A DNA stretch of 64,000 bases. Source: Kitasatospora sp. CB01950. GTDB taxonomy: Bacteria > Actinomycetota > Actinomycetes > Streptomycetales > Streptomycetaceae. Made by a program: the position numbers and the translations under genes. The notes below the pieces were generated by a model that had not been told where the DNA came from, made no database searches, and worked only from the letters and a program-made list of their open reading frames with translations. The stretch spans positions 495,425 through 559,424 of the forward strand of contig NZ_LISX01000002.1 in the NCBI RefSeq assembly GCF_001905465.1, given 5' to 3'. Shown here in pieces: positions 24,652 to 33,583 of this stretch. Each line of letters starts with the position of its first letter. The stretch's first letter is position 1.

Positions 24652-24783
24652 TCAGCGACAGCAGGCGCTGTAGATCAGCCCGTGGTCGATGTAGCGACGC
24701 ACGGTCAACAGGGGGAGCGTGGGAAGCACCCGGAGCGCCGACAGGGCGGCGGTGGCGGCAGCACTGCGGACGGCTGTGGTCAT
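24652..24783 (-). CDS. Leader peptide ending Cys-Cys-Arg upstream of the winged-helix regulator
   Basis: A 43-codon frame from ATG 24781-24783 with GGGGGAGGAG upstream. It begins MTTAVRSAAATAALSALRVL and ends RRYIDHGLIYSACCR then TGA. The start MTTA and the terminal CCR-TGA are shared with the 12-residue leader before the organosulfur operon 7 kb away, and the RRYID segment resembles leader peptides seen before sulfur genes in Streptomyces. Downstream lies 265 bp of leader with hairpins and then the regulator. It is probably a cysteine-sensing attenuator uORF. Function as a free peptide cannot be excluded. Confidence 0.65.
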   Translation of the reverse strand: MTTAVRSAAATAALSALRVLPTLPLLTVRRYIDHGLIYSACCR

Positions 24784-24976
24784 GGCGCTGCTCCTCCCCC
24801 GGCGTGCGTGTGTGGCTGGTGCCCGCGACGAACGGCAGAACGGCGGGCGCAGCTACGAGACTTCCACGCGAAGTGCCCGGAAGGCAACCCACTGCACCCA
24901 TCGGCCCGCCCTGCGAGACAATTTCGGCTCACCATCCGGACAGCACCGCCCTGACCTGCACAGACATGGCCTCGAA

Positions 24977-25603
24977 CTACAGTCGGATTCCGACCTGCTC
25001 GGCAGCGTGCTCGACCAGCCGGATGAGCAGTTCCTTGCCGTCCTCGCGGCGGCGCGCGTCGCACAGCAGCACCGGCACCGTCGCGGACAGGTCGAGCGCG
25101 GCGCGCACGTCCTCGGGCGCGTACACCTCGGTGCCCTCGAAGCAGTTGACGGCGACCACGAACGGGATGCCGCGCTGCTCGAAGTAGTCGACGGAGGGGA
25201 AGGAGTCGGCGAGCCGGCGGGTGTCGGCGAGGACGACCGCGCCGAGGGTGCCGCGGGCGAGTTCGTCCCAGACGAACCAGAAGCGGTCCTGGCCGGGCGT
25301 GCCGAACAGGTAGAGGGCGAGGCCGGGCTTGAGGTCGATGCGGCCGAAGTCCATCGCGACGGTGGTGGTGCGCTTGGCCTCGACGCCGGCGGTGTCGTCG
25401 ACGGGGCGGCCGCGTTCGCTGAGCGTCTCCTCGGTGCGCAGCGGCCGGATCTCGCTGACGGCGCCGACCAGGGTGGTCTTGCCCGCGCCGAACCCGCCGG
25501 CGACCAGGATCTTGACCGCGTGCGGGCCCCAGGGGGCCTTGCGGGCGACGGGCGTCGACGGGGTGCCGGGGGTGCCGGGGGCGTCAGAGTGCACGGAGGC
25601 CAT
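24977..25603 (-). CDS. cvnD: Conservon GTPase CvnD (MglA/Ras-like ATP/GTP-binding protein)
   Basis: A 208-residue small GTPase-like protein. It has P-loop GGFGAGKTT, the switch region TVAMDFGRI, GTPGQDRFWFVWDE and VVAVNCFEG (N/TKxD equivalent replaced by NCFE). It is the last gene of the four-gene conservon and overlaps cvnC by 20 bp. Conservons are membrane-associated signalling modules that mimic eukaryotic G-protein systems in actinomycetes and influence development and secondary metabolism. Confidence 0.93.
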   Translation of the reverse strand: MASVHSDAPGTPGTPSTPVARKAPWGPHAVKILVAGGFGAGKTTLVGAVSEIRPLRTEETLSERGRPVDDTAGVEAKRTTTVAMDFGRIDLKPGLALYLFGTPGQDRFWFVWDELARGTLGAVVLADTRRLADSFPSVDYFEQRGIPFVVAVNCFEGTEVYAPEDVRAALDLSATVPVLLCDARRREDGKELLIRLVEHAAEQVGIRL

Positions 25604-26093
25604 TGATCACGTCTCGCAACAGGCGCTCGTCCGGTTGCCGGGCGAGCTGGAAGGGCCGGGTGACGTCGATCAGTTCGGCGTCGTGGAGGTCGCCGAGCAG
25701 TACCCGGACGACACTGACCGGCAGGTCGGTGTAGGAGCCCAACTCGGCGACGCTGAGGGGTTCTTCGCGGCAGAGCTGGAGGATGTTGTGGTGCTCGGGG
25801 CCGAGCGCCAGGTCGGCGGGGACGCCGCCGGGGGCGAGGGCCGGCCCGGCGGCGGTGACGAGCGAGATCAGGTCGAACAGGTCCTCGTCGACCGGCCGGG
25901 CCCGTCCTCCGGTCATCGAGAACAGCCGGACCATCGGTCCGGCCTCGTCGTCGAACCAGCGGTCGTCCACCGGCGTGCGGGGCGCGAACAGGTCGACCGA
26001 CGGTTCGTCGGTCGACGTCTCGTCCGCGCTCTCACCGCTGAGGCCGGCCGGGGCGGTGGCCTCGGTCGGCTCGGTCGGCTCGGGCTCGCTCAT
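25584..26093 (-). CDS. cvnC: Conservon DUF742 protein CvnC
   Basis: A 169-residue DUF742 protein with the features of CvnC: GGRARPVDEDLFDLISLV, GPEHHNILQLCREEPLSVAE, VRVLLGDLHDAELIDV. The fold is a predicted winged helix. It follows cvnB by 7 bp and overlaps cvnD. In characterised conservons CvnC interacts with the kinase-like CvnA and roadblock protein CvnB. Confidence 0.93.
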   Translation of the reverse strand: MSEPEPTEPTEATAPAGLSGESADETSTDEPSVDLFAPRTPVDDRWFDDEAGPMVRLFSMTGGRARPVDEDLFDLISLVTAAGPALAPGGVPADLALGPEHHNILQLCREEPLSVAELGSYTDLPVSVVRVLLGDLHDAELIDVTRPFQLARQPDERLLRDVINGLRAL

Positions 26094-26100
26094 AGATCGG

Positions 26101-26520
26101 TCATCTCCCGGGCGGAGTGGTCTCGGTCCTCGGCTCGGCGGCCAGGTGCTCGCCGACGCGCTTCACCAACAGTGCCATCTCGTAGGCGATTTGGCCCACA
26201 TCGGATTCGGCGTCGCTGAGTACCGCGAGGCAGCTGCCGTCGCCGGCGGCGGTGATGAACAGGAAGGCCTCGTCCAGTTCGACCATGGTCTGGCGGACGC
26301 CGCCGACCTGGAAGTGCCGGCCGGCGCCCTTGGCGAGGCTGTGGAAGCCGGCGGCGACGGCGGCCAGGTGCTCGGCGTCCTCACGGCCGAGGCCGCTGGA
26401 GACACCGGTGGCGAGGCCGTCGCTGGAGAGGATCACCGCGTGCCGAAGGGTCGCGACGCGGCCGACCAGGTCGTTGAGGAGCCAGTCGAGGCTCCCGGAC
26501 GGCGGAGTTGCTGCGGTCAT
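26101..26520 (-). CDS. cvnB: Conservon roadblock/LC7 protein CvnB
   Basis: A 139-residue roadblock/LC7 protein with LDWLLNDLVGRVATLRHAV, ILSSDGLATGVSSGLGREDA and AFLFITAAGDGSCLAVLSD, typical of MglB/CvnB GTPase regulators. Its start overlaps the cvnA stop by four bases (26517-26520). By analogy with MglB it should modulate the nucleotide state of CvnD. Confidence 0.93.
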   Translation of the reverse strand: MTAATPPSGSLDWLLNDLVGRVATLRHAVILSSDGLATGVSSGLGREDAEHLAAVAAGFHSLAKGAGRHFQVGGVRQTMVELDEAFLFITAAGDGSCLAVLSDAESDVGQIAYEMALLVKRVGEHLAAEPRTETTPPGR

Positions 26521-29216
26521 GATTCGGTTCCTTCTGCTGGTGCGGGCGGTGCGTCCGGCGGCTGGTGCGCCGGGGGGACGGAGCGGACAGGGGTGGAGCG
26601 GACAGGGGCGGCCGGCAGCGCGGGCGGCACCGGCGCGGACGGCAGGGCGATCCGCAGCCGGGGCGGCCGGCCGAGCTGCGGCACGACCGGCGCAGCGGGC
26701 GGGCCGGGCACCCGGGAGGGCCCCGCGGGGTCGGGCTCGGAGCGGACGACGGTCAGCGAGGCGGGCTGCAGCCGGTCGCCGCGGCCGCGGGCGAAGCCGC
26801 GCTGGAAGGAGGCGAACGCGGCGCGGGCCTCCTCGGGGCTGCGCTCGCGGGCCGGCTCGGGGGCCTCCGGGGCTGCCCCGGCCCGCAGTTGGGGAGCGAG
26901 GCTGGCCTGCCGGACCCGGCGCGGCAGCAGGCCCCCGGCCACCGGGGACGGCCCGGCGGCGGGCGCGGCGGGCGCGGCGGGCAACGCGGGCACCTCGACG
27001 GCGGGACCGACAGCGGCAGGACCGACCGCAGCGGGTCCGACCGCAGCAGCGGCACTCTCGGTGCGCCGGTGCCGCCCCTTCCCCTCCGCGCCCTCAACGG
27101 CGTCCTCCTGCAGCGGAGTTCGCCGCCGCGGCAGCCCGCCGGGCTTCGCGGACGGGTCTGCGGTGGACGGCCGCGGTCCGCCGAGCGCCTTGCCGGGCGC
27201 GGCGTGCGCGCGCCCGGTGGCGGCGTGCGCCCGGCCGGGTTCGGCGGTGCCGGGGGCGCGGCGGTGGGCGGGGTCCTCGGCGGTGGGGCGGGCGGCCTCG
27301 GGGGCCATCTCGGCGGCGTCGGCGAGCAGTTCGCGCGGGATCAGCACCACGGCGGAGGTTCCGCCGTACGGCGAGGGCCGCAGGTGGACCCGGATGCCGT
27401 GCCGGCGGGCGAGTCGGGAGACCACGAACAGGCCCAGCCGGTCGGTGTCGGTGAGGTCGAACTCCTGCTCCACGGCGAGGCGTTGGTTGACCTCGCCGAG
27501 GTGCTGCTCGTTCAGGCCGAGGCCGCGGTCGTCGATCTCCAGGCAGAAGCCGTGCGCGACGACCTCGCCCTGGACGGTGACCTGGGTCTGCGGCGGGGAG
27601 AACACCGTGGCGTTCTCGACGAGTTCGGCGATCAGGTGGGTGACGTCGGCGACCGCGGAGCCGAGCAGTCCGGTGCCGGGGAAGGGCCGGACGATGACCC
27701 GGGCGTAGTCCTCGACCTCGCCGACGGCGGCGCGCACCACGTCGACCATCCGGACCGGCTTGCGCCAGGCGCGGCCGGGCGAGCCGCCGGAGAGGATGAT
27801 CAGGCCTTCGGCGTGGCGGCGCATGCGGGTGGTGAGGTGGTCGAGGCGGAACAGGTCCTCGAGTTCGCGCGGGTTCTCGGTGCGGCGCTCCATGGTGTCG
27901 AGCAGGGTGAGCTGGCGGTGCAGCAGCACCTGGGAGCGGCGGGCCAGGTTGACGAAGACGGCGGAGACGCCGCGGCGCAGTTCGGCCTGTTCGACGGCGG
28001 CTTCGACGGCGACCCGCTGCACCTCGTTGAAGGCCCGGCCGACCTGGCCGATCTCGCCCGCGCCGAACTCCAGTTGGGGGACTTCGGCGACCACGTCGAC
28101 GGCTTCGCCGTGGCGCAGCCGGAGCATGACGGAGGGCAGTCGGGTGGCGGACAGGTCGGCGGCGGCGTTGCGCAGGCCGACGAGTTCGCGGACCAGGCGG
28201 CGGCCGATCCGGTAGGAGACGACGACGGACAGCACCACGGCGAGCAGGCCGATGAGGCCGGCGACGGCGCCGCGCAGCAGGGCGTTGACGGCGTAGGCGT
28301 GGGCCTGTTCGCCGATCTTGTCGACCAGGTGGGTGTTGATGACGCCGATGTCGGCGATCACCCGGTCGGAGTTCTCGCCCCAGGAGTCGGTCTGCCCGGA
28401 GCGGACGTAGACGGCCCGGTCGGAGGCGTCGTCGAAGCCCTTCTCGGCGTTGGTGAGGGCGTTCCAGGCGGGGGTGCTGCGGACTTCGGTGTAGTCGTTG
28501 CGGTCCTGCGCGTCGAGTTCGGCGACGTAGACCCGGAACAGGGTCTGCTGGGCGTGCATGGCGTCCAGCGCGATCTGCTGCTTGCGGGCGTCGGCGGCGA
28601 CGTTGGGGCTGCCGACGCGCAGGGCGCGCATCGCGGCGGTCTCCTGGGCCAGGTAGTCGGCGGCGCGGGTGAGTTCGACCAGGATGATGCCCTGGCGGGG
28701 CAGCGTGCCGCTCTCCTTGGCGACGAAGGAGGACCGGAAGGCGAAGACCGGGCTGATCAGGGCGCTGTAGTCGTCGAGGGCGCTCTCCCAGGCCGTCCGG
28801 TGCTGGCCGATCTGGCTGCGGATGGCGGCGAGTTGGTCGGCGGCGGAGAGGATGTCCTGGATGCGGGCGCGCTGGTCGCCGTTGAGTTTGCCGGCGTCGC
28901 GGCTGGTGCTCTGGTAGCGCAGCAGTTGCAGGTCGCGGTCGGTGACGGTCTGGGACTTCAGGTAGGCGTCGGCGAAGTCCTTGTTGCCGGGGTCGGCGAG
29001 GCGCAGCACGGCGGCGCCGCGTTCGATGCGCAGGTCGTCGGCGTACTGGTCGGCGGGGCCGCCGAAGGCCTTGTAGGTGGCGCTGATGTCGAGCTGGCTC
29101 CACACGTCGCCGGTGGTGATCAGGGTGGAGTAGCCCCACAGGCCGCTGAGCGCCGCGATGGGCACCAGGAGCAGCGCGATGATCCTCGCGCGGATCGAGC
29201 TGCGGCGCAGGCGCAT
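26517..29216 (-). CDS. cvnA: Conservon sensor histidine-kinase-like protein CvnA
   Basis: An 899-residue membrane sensor. TM1 is about residues 12-32, a nitrate/nitrite-sensing-type helical extracytoplasmic domain spans about 40-305, TM2 about 312-335, then HAMP (about 338-410) and an HATPase_c domain with N-box LVENATVFSPP and G-box DRGLGLNEQH (about 520-640). The last 240 residues are a Pro/Ala-rich disordered tail. No clear phospho-accepting His box is seen, as is usual for CvnA. It heads cvnABCD. The ligand is unknown. Confidence 0.92.
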   Translation of the reverse strand: MRLRRSSIRARIIALLLVPIAALSGLWGYSTLITTGDVWSQLDISATYKAFGGPADQYADDLRIERGAAVLRLADPGNKDFADAYLKSQTVTDRDLQLLRYQSTSRDAGKLNGDQRARIQDILSAADQLAAIRSQIGQHRTAWESALDDYSALISPVFAFRSSFVAKESGTLPRQGIILVELTRAADYLAQETAAMRALRVGSPNVAADARKQQIALDAMHAQQTLFRVYVAELDAQDRNDYTEVRSTPAWNALTNAEKGFDDASDRAVYVRSGQTDSWGENSDRVIADIGVINTHLVDKIGEQAHAYAVNALLRGAVAGLIGLLAVVLSVVVSYRIGRRLVRELVGLRNAAADLSATRLPSVMLRLRHGEAVDVVAEVPQLEFGAGEIGQVGRAFNEVQRVAVEAAVEQAELRRGVSAVFVNLARRSQVLLHRQLTLLDTMERRTENPRELEDLFRLDHLTTRMRRHAEGLIILSGGSPGRAWRKPVRMVDVVRAAVGEVEDYARVIVRPFPGTGLLGSAVADVTHLIAELVENATVFSPPQTQVTVQGEVVAHGFCLEIDDRGLGLNEQHLGEVNQRLAVEQEFDLTDTDRLGLFVVSRLARRHGIRVHLRPSPYGGTSAVVLIPRELLADAAEMAPEAARPTAEDPAHRRAPGTAEPGRAHAATGRAHAAPGKALGGPRPSTADPSAKPGGLPRRRTPLQEDAVEGAEGKGRHRRTESAAAAVGPAAVGPAAVGPAVEVPALPAAPAAPAAGPSPVAGGLLPRRVRQASLAPQLRAGAAPEAPEPARERSPEEARAAFASFQRGFARGRGDRLQPASLTVVRSEPDPAGPSRVPGPPAAPVVPQLGRPPRLRIALPSAPVPPALPAAPVRSTPVRSVPPAHQPPDAPPAPAEGTES

Positions 29217-29565
29217 GTGGGTCCTCTGGTGGTCCTCGGTCGGTGTGGTCGCCGGGCACGAGCGGCCGGGGGCAGGGGGCAGGGTACGACGGGGTACGGA
29301 GGGGCACGACGGGGTACGAGAGCCGCGAGCCTACTACCTCCTGACCATCCGTTCGTAGGGTGAATTTGCATTGTGATCGTGTGTTGTCCGGATCGTCCTT
29401 TAATTTTCGAGCCGGGAGCCTCCAGGGCCCCGACCTGCGGCACTGTGCCCGGTGCGGGGTGTCGCCGGACGGTGACTCTGGGCAGCACCGCCCTGATCGG
29501 GTAGCTTCGCCGGTGCCGCCCTGCGCCTGTGCGAACCGGGGCGGGATCGGCGGAACGGGGGTACC
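29217..29565. other. Divergent promoter region with a short GC repeat
   Basis: This gap separates cvnA from the acyl-CoA ligase. It contains an imperfect repeat of ACGACGGGGTACG (about 29288-29325) and an AT-richer stretch at 29355-29410, probably promoter DNA. No small gene was seen. Confidence 0.5.
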
Positions 29566-31389
29566 GTGCGAGAGATCAGCAGCCCCGCGCTCGACGGCTC
29601 GGCGGTGACCGGCGGGCTGGCCGACTCGGTGTTCGACCGGGCCGAGCGCGAACCGCGGCTGGTGCAGTTGTCCCGCTGGGCGGACGGCGCCTGGCAGCCG
29701 GTGACGGCCGCTCACTTCCGTGACGAAGTGCTGGCGCTGGCCCGGGGCCTGCTCACCCGCGGGGTGCGCTACGGCGACCGCGTCGCGGTGATGTCCAACA
29801 CCCGTTACGAGTGGACGCTGTTCGACTACGCGCTCTGGTCGATCGGGGCGATCCCGGTGCCGGTCTACCCGACGGCGGCGGCCGAGCAGGTGCGCTGGAT
29901 CCTCGCCGAGACCGCGGCGGTGGCCTGCGTGGTCGAGGACGAGGACCAGGCGATGACGGTCGGCGCGGTCTGCGACGCGCTGCCCGCGCTGAGCGGCATC
30001 TGGCAGCTGGACCGGGGCTGCGTGGAGCAGCTGATGGCGGACGGCCGGGGCGTGCCGGACGCCCTGGTGCACCGTCAACGCGTCGGTGTCACGCCCGATT
30101 CACTGGCCAGCGTCATCTACACCTCCGGCACCACCGGCCGCCCGAAGGGCTGTCTGCTGACCCACGGCAACTTCGCGGCGGTGGCGGACGCGGTGCTGAG
30201 CGGCTGGTCGGAGGTGTTCGCCGACACCCGCGGCGACCAGCCCGCCACCCTGCTGTTCCTGCCGCTGGCGCACGTCTACGGGCGGCTCACCCAGGTCGCG
30301 GCGGTGCGCGGCGGCATCCGCATCGGCCACCACGCCGTGCTGGCCGCGGACAGCCTGCTGCCCGCCCTGGCCTCGTTCCGGCCGACCTTCCTGCACGCGG
30401 TGCCGTACATCTTCGAGAAGATCCACCGCCGGGCCCGGGAGGCCGCCGAGGCCGCGGGCCGGCTGGAGACCTTCGTCCAGGCCGAGCAGGTCGCGATCGA
30501 GTGGGCGACCGCCTGGGAGCGCCGGGCGCACCGCCGGGGCCCCGGCCCGTCGCCCGCGCTGCGGCTGCGGCACGCCGCGTACGAGCGCCTGGTCTACCAG
30601 CGGGTGCGGGCCGTGCTCGGCGGCCGGGTGCGGGCGGTGATGTCCGGCGGGTCCATGCTGGGGCGGGAGTTGGCGCTGTTCTTCGCCGGCGCGGGCATGA
30701 CGGTGTACGAGGGATACGGCCTGACCGAGACGTCCGCGGCGATCACCGCCAATCCCCCGGACCGGCCCAAGTTCGGCACGGTGGGCCGCCCGGTGCCGGG
30801 CGCGTCGGTGGCGATCGCCGAGGACGGCGAGGTGTGGGTGCGCGGCGCGGGCGTGTTCTCCGGCTACCTGAACCATCCGCGCTGCTCCGAGGAGGCCCTG
30901 TACCGGGGCTGGTTGGCCACCGGCGACCTCGGATCGCTGGACGAGGACGGCTACTTGACGCTGACCGGCCGCAAGAAGGAGGTGATCGTCACCTCCAGCG
31001 GCAAGAACCTCGCGCCCGCGGTCCTGGAGGAGCGCGTCCGGTCCCATCCGCTGATCGCCCAGTGCCTGGTGGTGGGCGACAATCGGCCGTACCTGGCCGC
31101 GTTGATCACCCTCGACCCACTGGCCCTCGCACACTGGCTCAAGGCCCGCGGCCGCCCGCAGGCGGACGTCCGACTGGCCCTGACCGACCACGAGTTGCAC
31201 CAGGAGGTCCAGCGGGCCGTGGCGGCCGCCAACACCAGCGTCTCGCGCGCCGAGTCGATCCGGGCGTTCCGGCTGCTGCCACGTGAATTCACGCTGGACG
31301 ACGGCCTGTTGACGCCCTCGCTGAAGATCCGGCGGGCGGCGGTGGCGGAGCGCTACGCACGGGACATCGACGAGTTGTACGCCGGTTGA
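29566..31389 (+). CDS. Long-chain acyl-CoA ligase (AMP-forming)
   Basis: A 607-residue adenylate-forming enzyme. Motifs: the P-loop YTSGTTGRPKG (about 185-195), the acyl-binding GYGLTETSAA, and the hinge region WLATGDLGSLDEDGYLTLTG with RKKEVI. Length and the LPLAHVYGRL and HAVPYIFEKI segments match the FadD15-type family of actinobacteria. It activates fatty acids to acyl-CoA through an acyl-adenylate, in the cytoplasm or at the membrane. The start is GTG at 29566. It stands alone between the conservon (divergent) and a secreted deacetylase. Confidence 0.92.
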   Translation: MREISSPALDGSAVTGGLADSVFDRAEREPRLVQLSRWADGAWQPVTAAHFRDEVLALARGLLTRGVRYGDRVAVMSNTRYEWTLFDYALWSIGAIPVPVYPTAAAEQVRWILAETAAVACVVEDEDQAMTVGAVCDALPALSGIWQLDRGCVEQLMADGRGVPDALVHRQRVGVTPDSLASVIYTSGTTGRPKGCLLTHGNFAAVADAVLSGWSEVFADTRGDQPATLLFLPLAHVYGRLTQVAAVRGGIRIGHHAVLAADSLLPALASFRPTFLHAVPYIFEKIHRRAREAAEAAGRLETFVQAEQVAIEWATAWERRAHRRGPGPSPALRLRHAAYERLVYQRVRAVLGGRVRAVMSGGSMLGRELALFFAGAGMTVYEGYGLTETSAAITANPPDRPKFGTVGRPVPGASVAIAEDGEVWVRGAGVFSGYLNHPRCSEEALYRGWLATGDLGSLDEDGYLTLTGRKKEVIVTSSGKNLAPAVLEERVRSHPLIAQCLVVGDNRPYLAALITLDPLALAHWLKARGRPQADVRLALTDHELHQEVQRAVAAANTSVSRAESIRAFRLLPREFTLDDGLLTPSLKIRRAAVAERYARDIDELYAG

Positions 31390-31409
31390 CCGATCTCCGA
31401 CCATTCCCC

Positions 31410-31437
31410 TTGACCATCGGGATTGGTCCAGTCCATT
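31410..31437 (+). promoter_or_regulatory. Candidate promoter with DasR-responsive-like element
   Basis: A -35-like TTGACC (31410-31415) overlaps, 7 bases on, the 16-mer ATTGGTCCAGTCCATT (31422-31437). This agrees with the DasR consensus ACTGGTCTAGACCAGT at 12 of 16 positions and with the TGGTCCAGACC-type repeats of Streptomyces chitinase promoters. It lies about 95 bp upstream of a polysaccharide deacetylase gene. Confidence 0.55.
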
Positions 31438-31530
31438 GTGTGCCACCGGCCTGGTGCGGTGAGGCCGGAAACCGACCCCCGCCCCTCCGGGAGTCACGTC
31501 TTCTCTCCTTCCCCACAATGGAGTTGATCC

Positions 31531-32658
31531 GTGCTCAGTTCCGCACGCCGCCGTCTCGCGGCCGTCGCCGCCGCCACCGTGCTGGCCGCCCTCGGCACCG
31601 TCCCGGCCGCCCACGCCGACGCCCCGGCGGCGCCCCGCACCCCCGCGGTCGACCTGGCCACCAACCCCGGCTTCGAGATCCCCACCCTGCCACTGGCCGA
31701 CTGGGGTTCGATCCCCGGCTGGCACTGCGCCGCGGGCGAGGGCGCCGTGACCACCGCGGCCCGCACCGGCGGCTCCGCGCTGGCCGTCACCCCGGCCTCC
31801 GCCGACTCCACCGGCCAGTGCACGCAGACCCTCGCGGTGCGCCCCGGCACCACGTACACGTACCGGGCCTGGGTGCACGGCAGTTACGCGTTCATCGGCG
31901 CGACCGGCACCGGCCACGACGTCCCGCCGGCCTGGACGGCGTCCACCGGCGGCGGCTGGCAGCAGCTGTCCACCACCTTCACCACCGGCGCGAACACCAC
32001 CTCCGTCCAGCTGTACGTGCACGGCTGGTACGGCCAGGGCCCGATCACCGTGGACGACGTCGACGTCACCGGCGACACCCCCACCCCCGCGTACGCCACC
32101 TGGAACGCGCCGACCTCCGACAAGGTGGTCTTCCTGACCGTCGACGACGGCTGGTTCCGCACCCCGGAGGCCGCGCAGCTGATCGCCGACCGCAAGCTGC
32201 CGATCACGGCGTTCCCGCTGCCCATGCCGGAGGGCTTCGAGCCGGACTACTTCAGCCGGATCACCGCGGCGCCCGGGTCCTCGATCCAGGACCACACCGT
32301 CTCGCACCGCGACCTGACGACCCTCTCGCCGGCCGAGCAGCAGGCCGAGATCTGCGACGCCCGGGACGCGGTCGCCGCGCGCTACGGCACCACCCCGACG
32401 ATCCTGCGGCCGCCGTACTTCACCTTCGACGCGACCACCCAGCAGGCCGCCGCCAACTGCGGCATCAAGTACCTGCTGACCGCGACCGCCGACTTCACCT
32501 CCGGCGCCGCGAACGTCTACCACGGCGGCCCGCTCCAGCCGGGCGACGTGATCATCATGCACTTCACCGACACCCTGGCGAGCGACCTGCAGCGCGCGCT
32601 GGACGCGGCCCGCGAGGCCGGCCTGACGCCGGCGGCGCTCGGCGACTACCTGCACTGA
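31531..32658 (+). CDS. Secreted polysaccharide deacetylase with N-terminal carbohydrate-binding-like domain
   Basis: A 375-residue exported protein. It has a Sec signal peptide (about 1-30, cleaved near AHADA), a beta-sandwich carbohydrate-binding-like module (about 42-180, opening VDLATNPGFEIP), then a NodB-homology catalytic domain. The metal/catalytic motifs are TVDDGW (about 205), HTVSH (about 255) and RPPYF. GTG 31531 has GGAG eight bases upstream. The family (CE4) removes N-acetyl groups from chitin, chitooligosaccharides or peptidoglycan. The DasR-like promoter site points to GlcNAc/chitin control. Substrate remains inference. Confidence 0.88.
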   Translation: MLSSARRRLAAVAAATVLAALGTVPAAHADAPAAPRTPAVDLATNPGFEIPTLPLADWGSIPGWHCAAGEGAVTTAARTGGSALAVTPASADSTGQCTQTLAVRPGTTYTYRAWVHGSYAFIGATGTGHDVPPAWTASTGGGWQQLSTTFTTGANTTSVQLYVHGWYGQGPITVDDVDVTGDTPTPAYATWNAPTSDKVVFLTVDDGWFRTPEAAQLIADRKLPITAFPLPMPEGFEPDYFSRITAAPGSSIQDHTVSHRDLTTLSPAEQQAEICDARDAVAARYGTTPTILRPPYFTFDATTQQAAANCGIKYLLTATADFTSGAANVYHGGPLQPGDVIIMHFTDTLASDLQRALDAAREAGLTPAALGDYLH

Positions 32659-32712
32659 GCGCCGCCGCCGGAATAAGCTGACCCGATGTCGGTCCTTACG
32701 GGCTGATGAACA

Positions 32713-32749
32713 CCGGTGTCCGGGCCCCTCCCATGGGCCCGGACACCGG
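32713..32749. terminator. Bidirectional terminator
   Basis: A perfect 15-bp stem CCGGTGTCCGGGCCC / GGGCCCGGACACCGG with a 7-base loop lies between the convergent deacetylase and GDSL genes. Confidence 0.85.
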
Positions 32750-32785
32750 CTCATTCGCCCTTCACGGACGTCTCGGCTCCCGGGA

Positions 32786-33583
32786 TCACACGCCCGCGGA
32801 GAACTGCGGCAGGTAGCCGTTCGCCTGGCCGGTGGAGTTCGGGTGGTAGCTGTCGCTGATCGGCAGCGTGGTGCTGTTCAGCCACTGGGTCGAGGAACCG
32901 CAGATCTCGTGGGTGGAGAAGGCCGAGCGGACGTCCTTGAAGGTGAAGCCGGCCGCCGAGACCTGCTTGGAGATCACCGAGTCCAGGGTGTCCGCGGCGC
33001 TGTTGATCGCGGTCCGCTTGGTGTCCGAGATGCCGACGAGGCAGTTGCCCGGCACCTGGTACAGGTGCGGGTAACCCAGCACCACCACGTGGGCGTTGGG
33101 GGCCTTGGCCTGGATCTGCGCGTACAGGTTGGAGAGCTTGCCCGGCAGGGTGTTGGTGGCGTAGCTCTTCGCCGTGTTCACGGCGCTCAGGCAGGAGCTC
33201 TCGCTGTTCAGCACACAGGTCTGCATGGTCGAGGCGAAGCCGGCGTCGTTGCCGCCGATGGTGAGCGAGACCAGGGTGGTCGTGGAGCTCAGCGACGAGA
33301 TCTGGTTGGCGAGCACGTCGTTGGTGGTGGCGCCCGAGCAGGCGACGAACTTGAACGACGTCGGCGCGTGGGCGTTCTTCCACAGGTACGGGTAGGCGTT
33401 GGTGCTGCGGCTGCAGCTGCCGCTCTCGCTGGTGTAGCTGCCCGAGCCGACGCCGGCCGAGTACGAGTCGCCGAGCGCTACGTAGTTGACGCCGGCCGCG
33501 CTCGCCTGGGTGGCGGCGGCGAGGGTGGTGATGGACAGGGCCGCCGCGGTGAGAGCGACGGAAATGGCACGGACGCGAGTCAT
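32786..33583 (-). CDS. Secreted SGNH/GDSL hydrolase (lipase/esterase)
   Basis: A 265-residue exported esterase. The signal peptide (about 1-29) ends TQASA. SGNH blocks: GDSYSAG (nucleophile Ser40), the Gly in ACSGA, GGND (about 110-113), and DSYHPN near the C-terminus carrying Asp and His. Six Cys in the mature part suggest three disulfides, as in Streptomyces GDSL lipases. ATG at 33581-33583 has GGAGG five bases upstream; an upstream ATG lacks such a site. It probably hydrolyses lipid or polymer esters outside the cell. Confidence 0.92.
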   Translation of the reverse strand: MTRVRAISVALTAAALSITTLAAATQASAAGVNYVALGDSYSAGVGSGSYTSESGSCSRSTNAYPYLWKNAHAPTSFKFVACSGATTNDVLANQISSLSSTTTLVSLTIGGNDAGFASTMQTCVLNSESSCLSAVNTAKSYATNTLPGKLSNLYAQIQAKAPNAHVVVLGYPHLYQVPGNCLVGISDTKRTAINSAADTLDSVISKQVSAAGFTFKDVRSAFSTHEICGSSTQWLNSTTLPISDSYHPNSTGQANGYLPQFSAGV

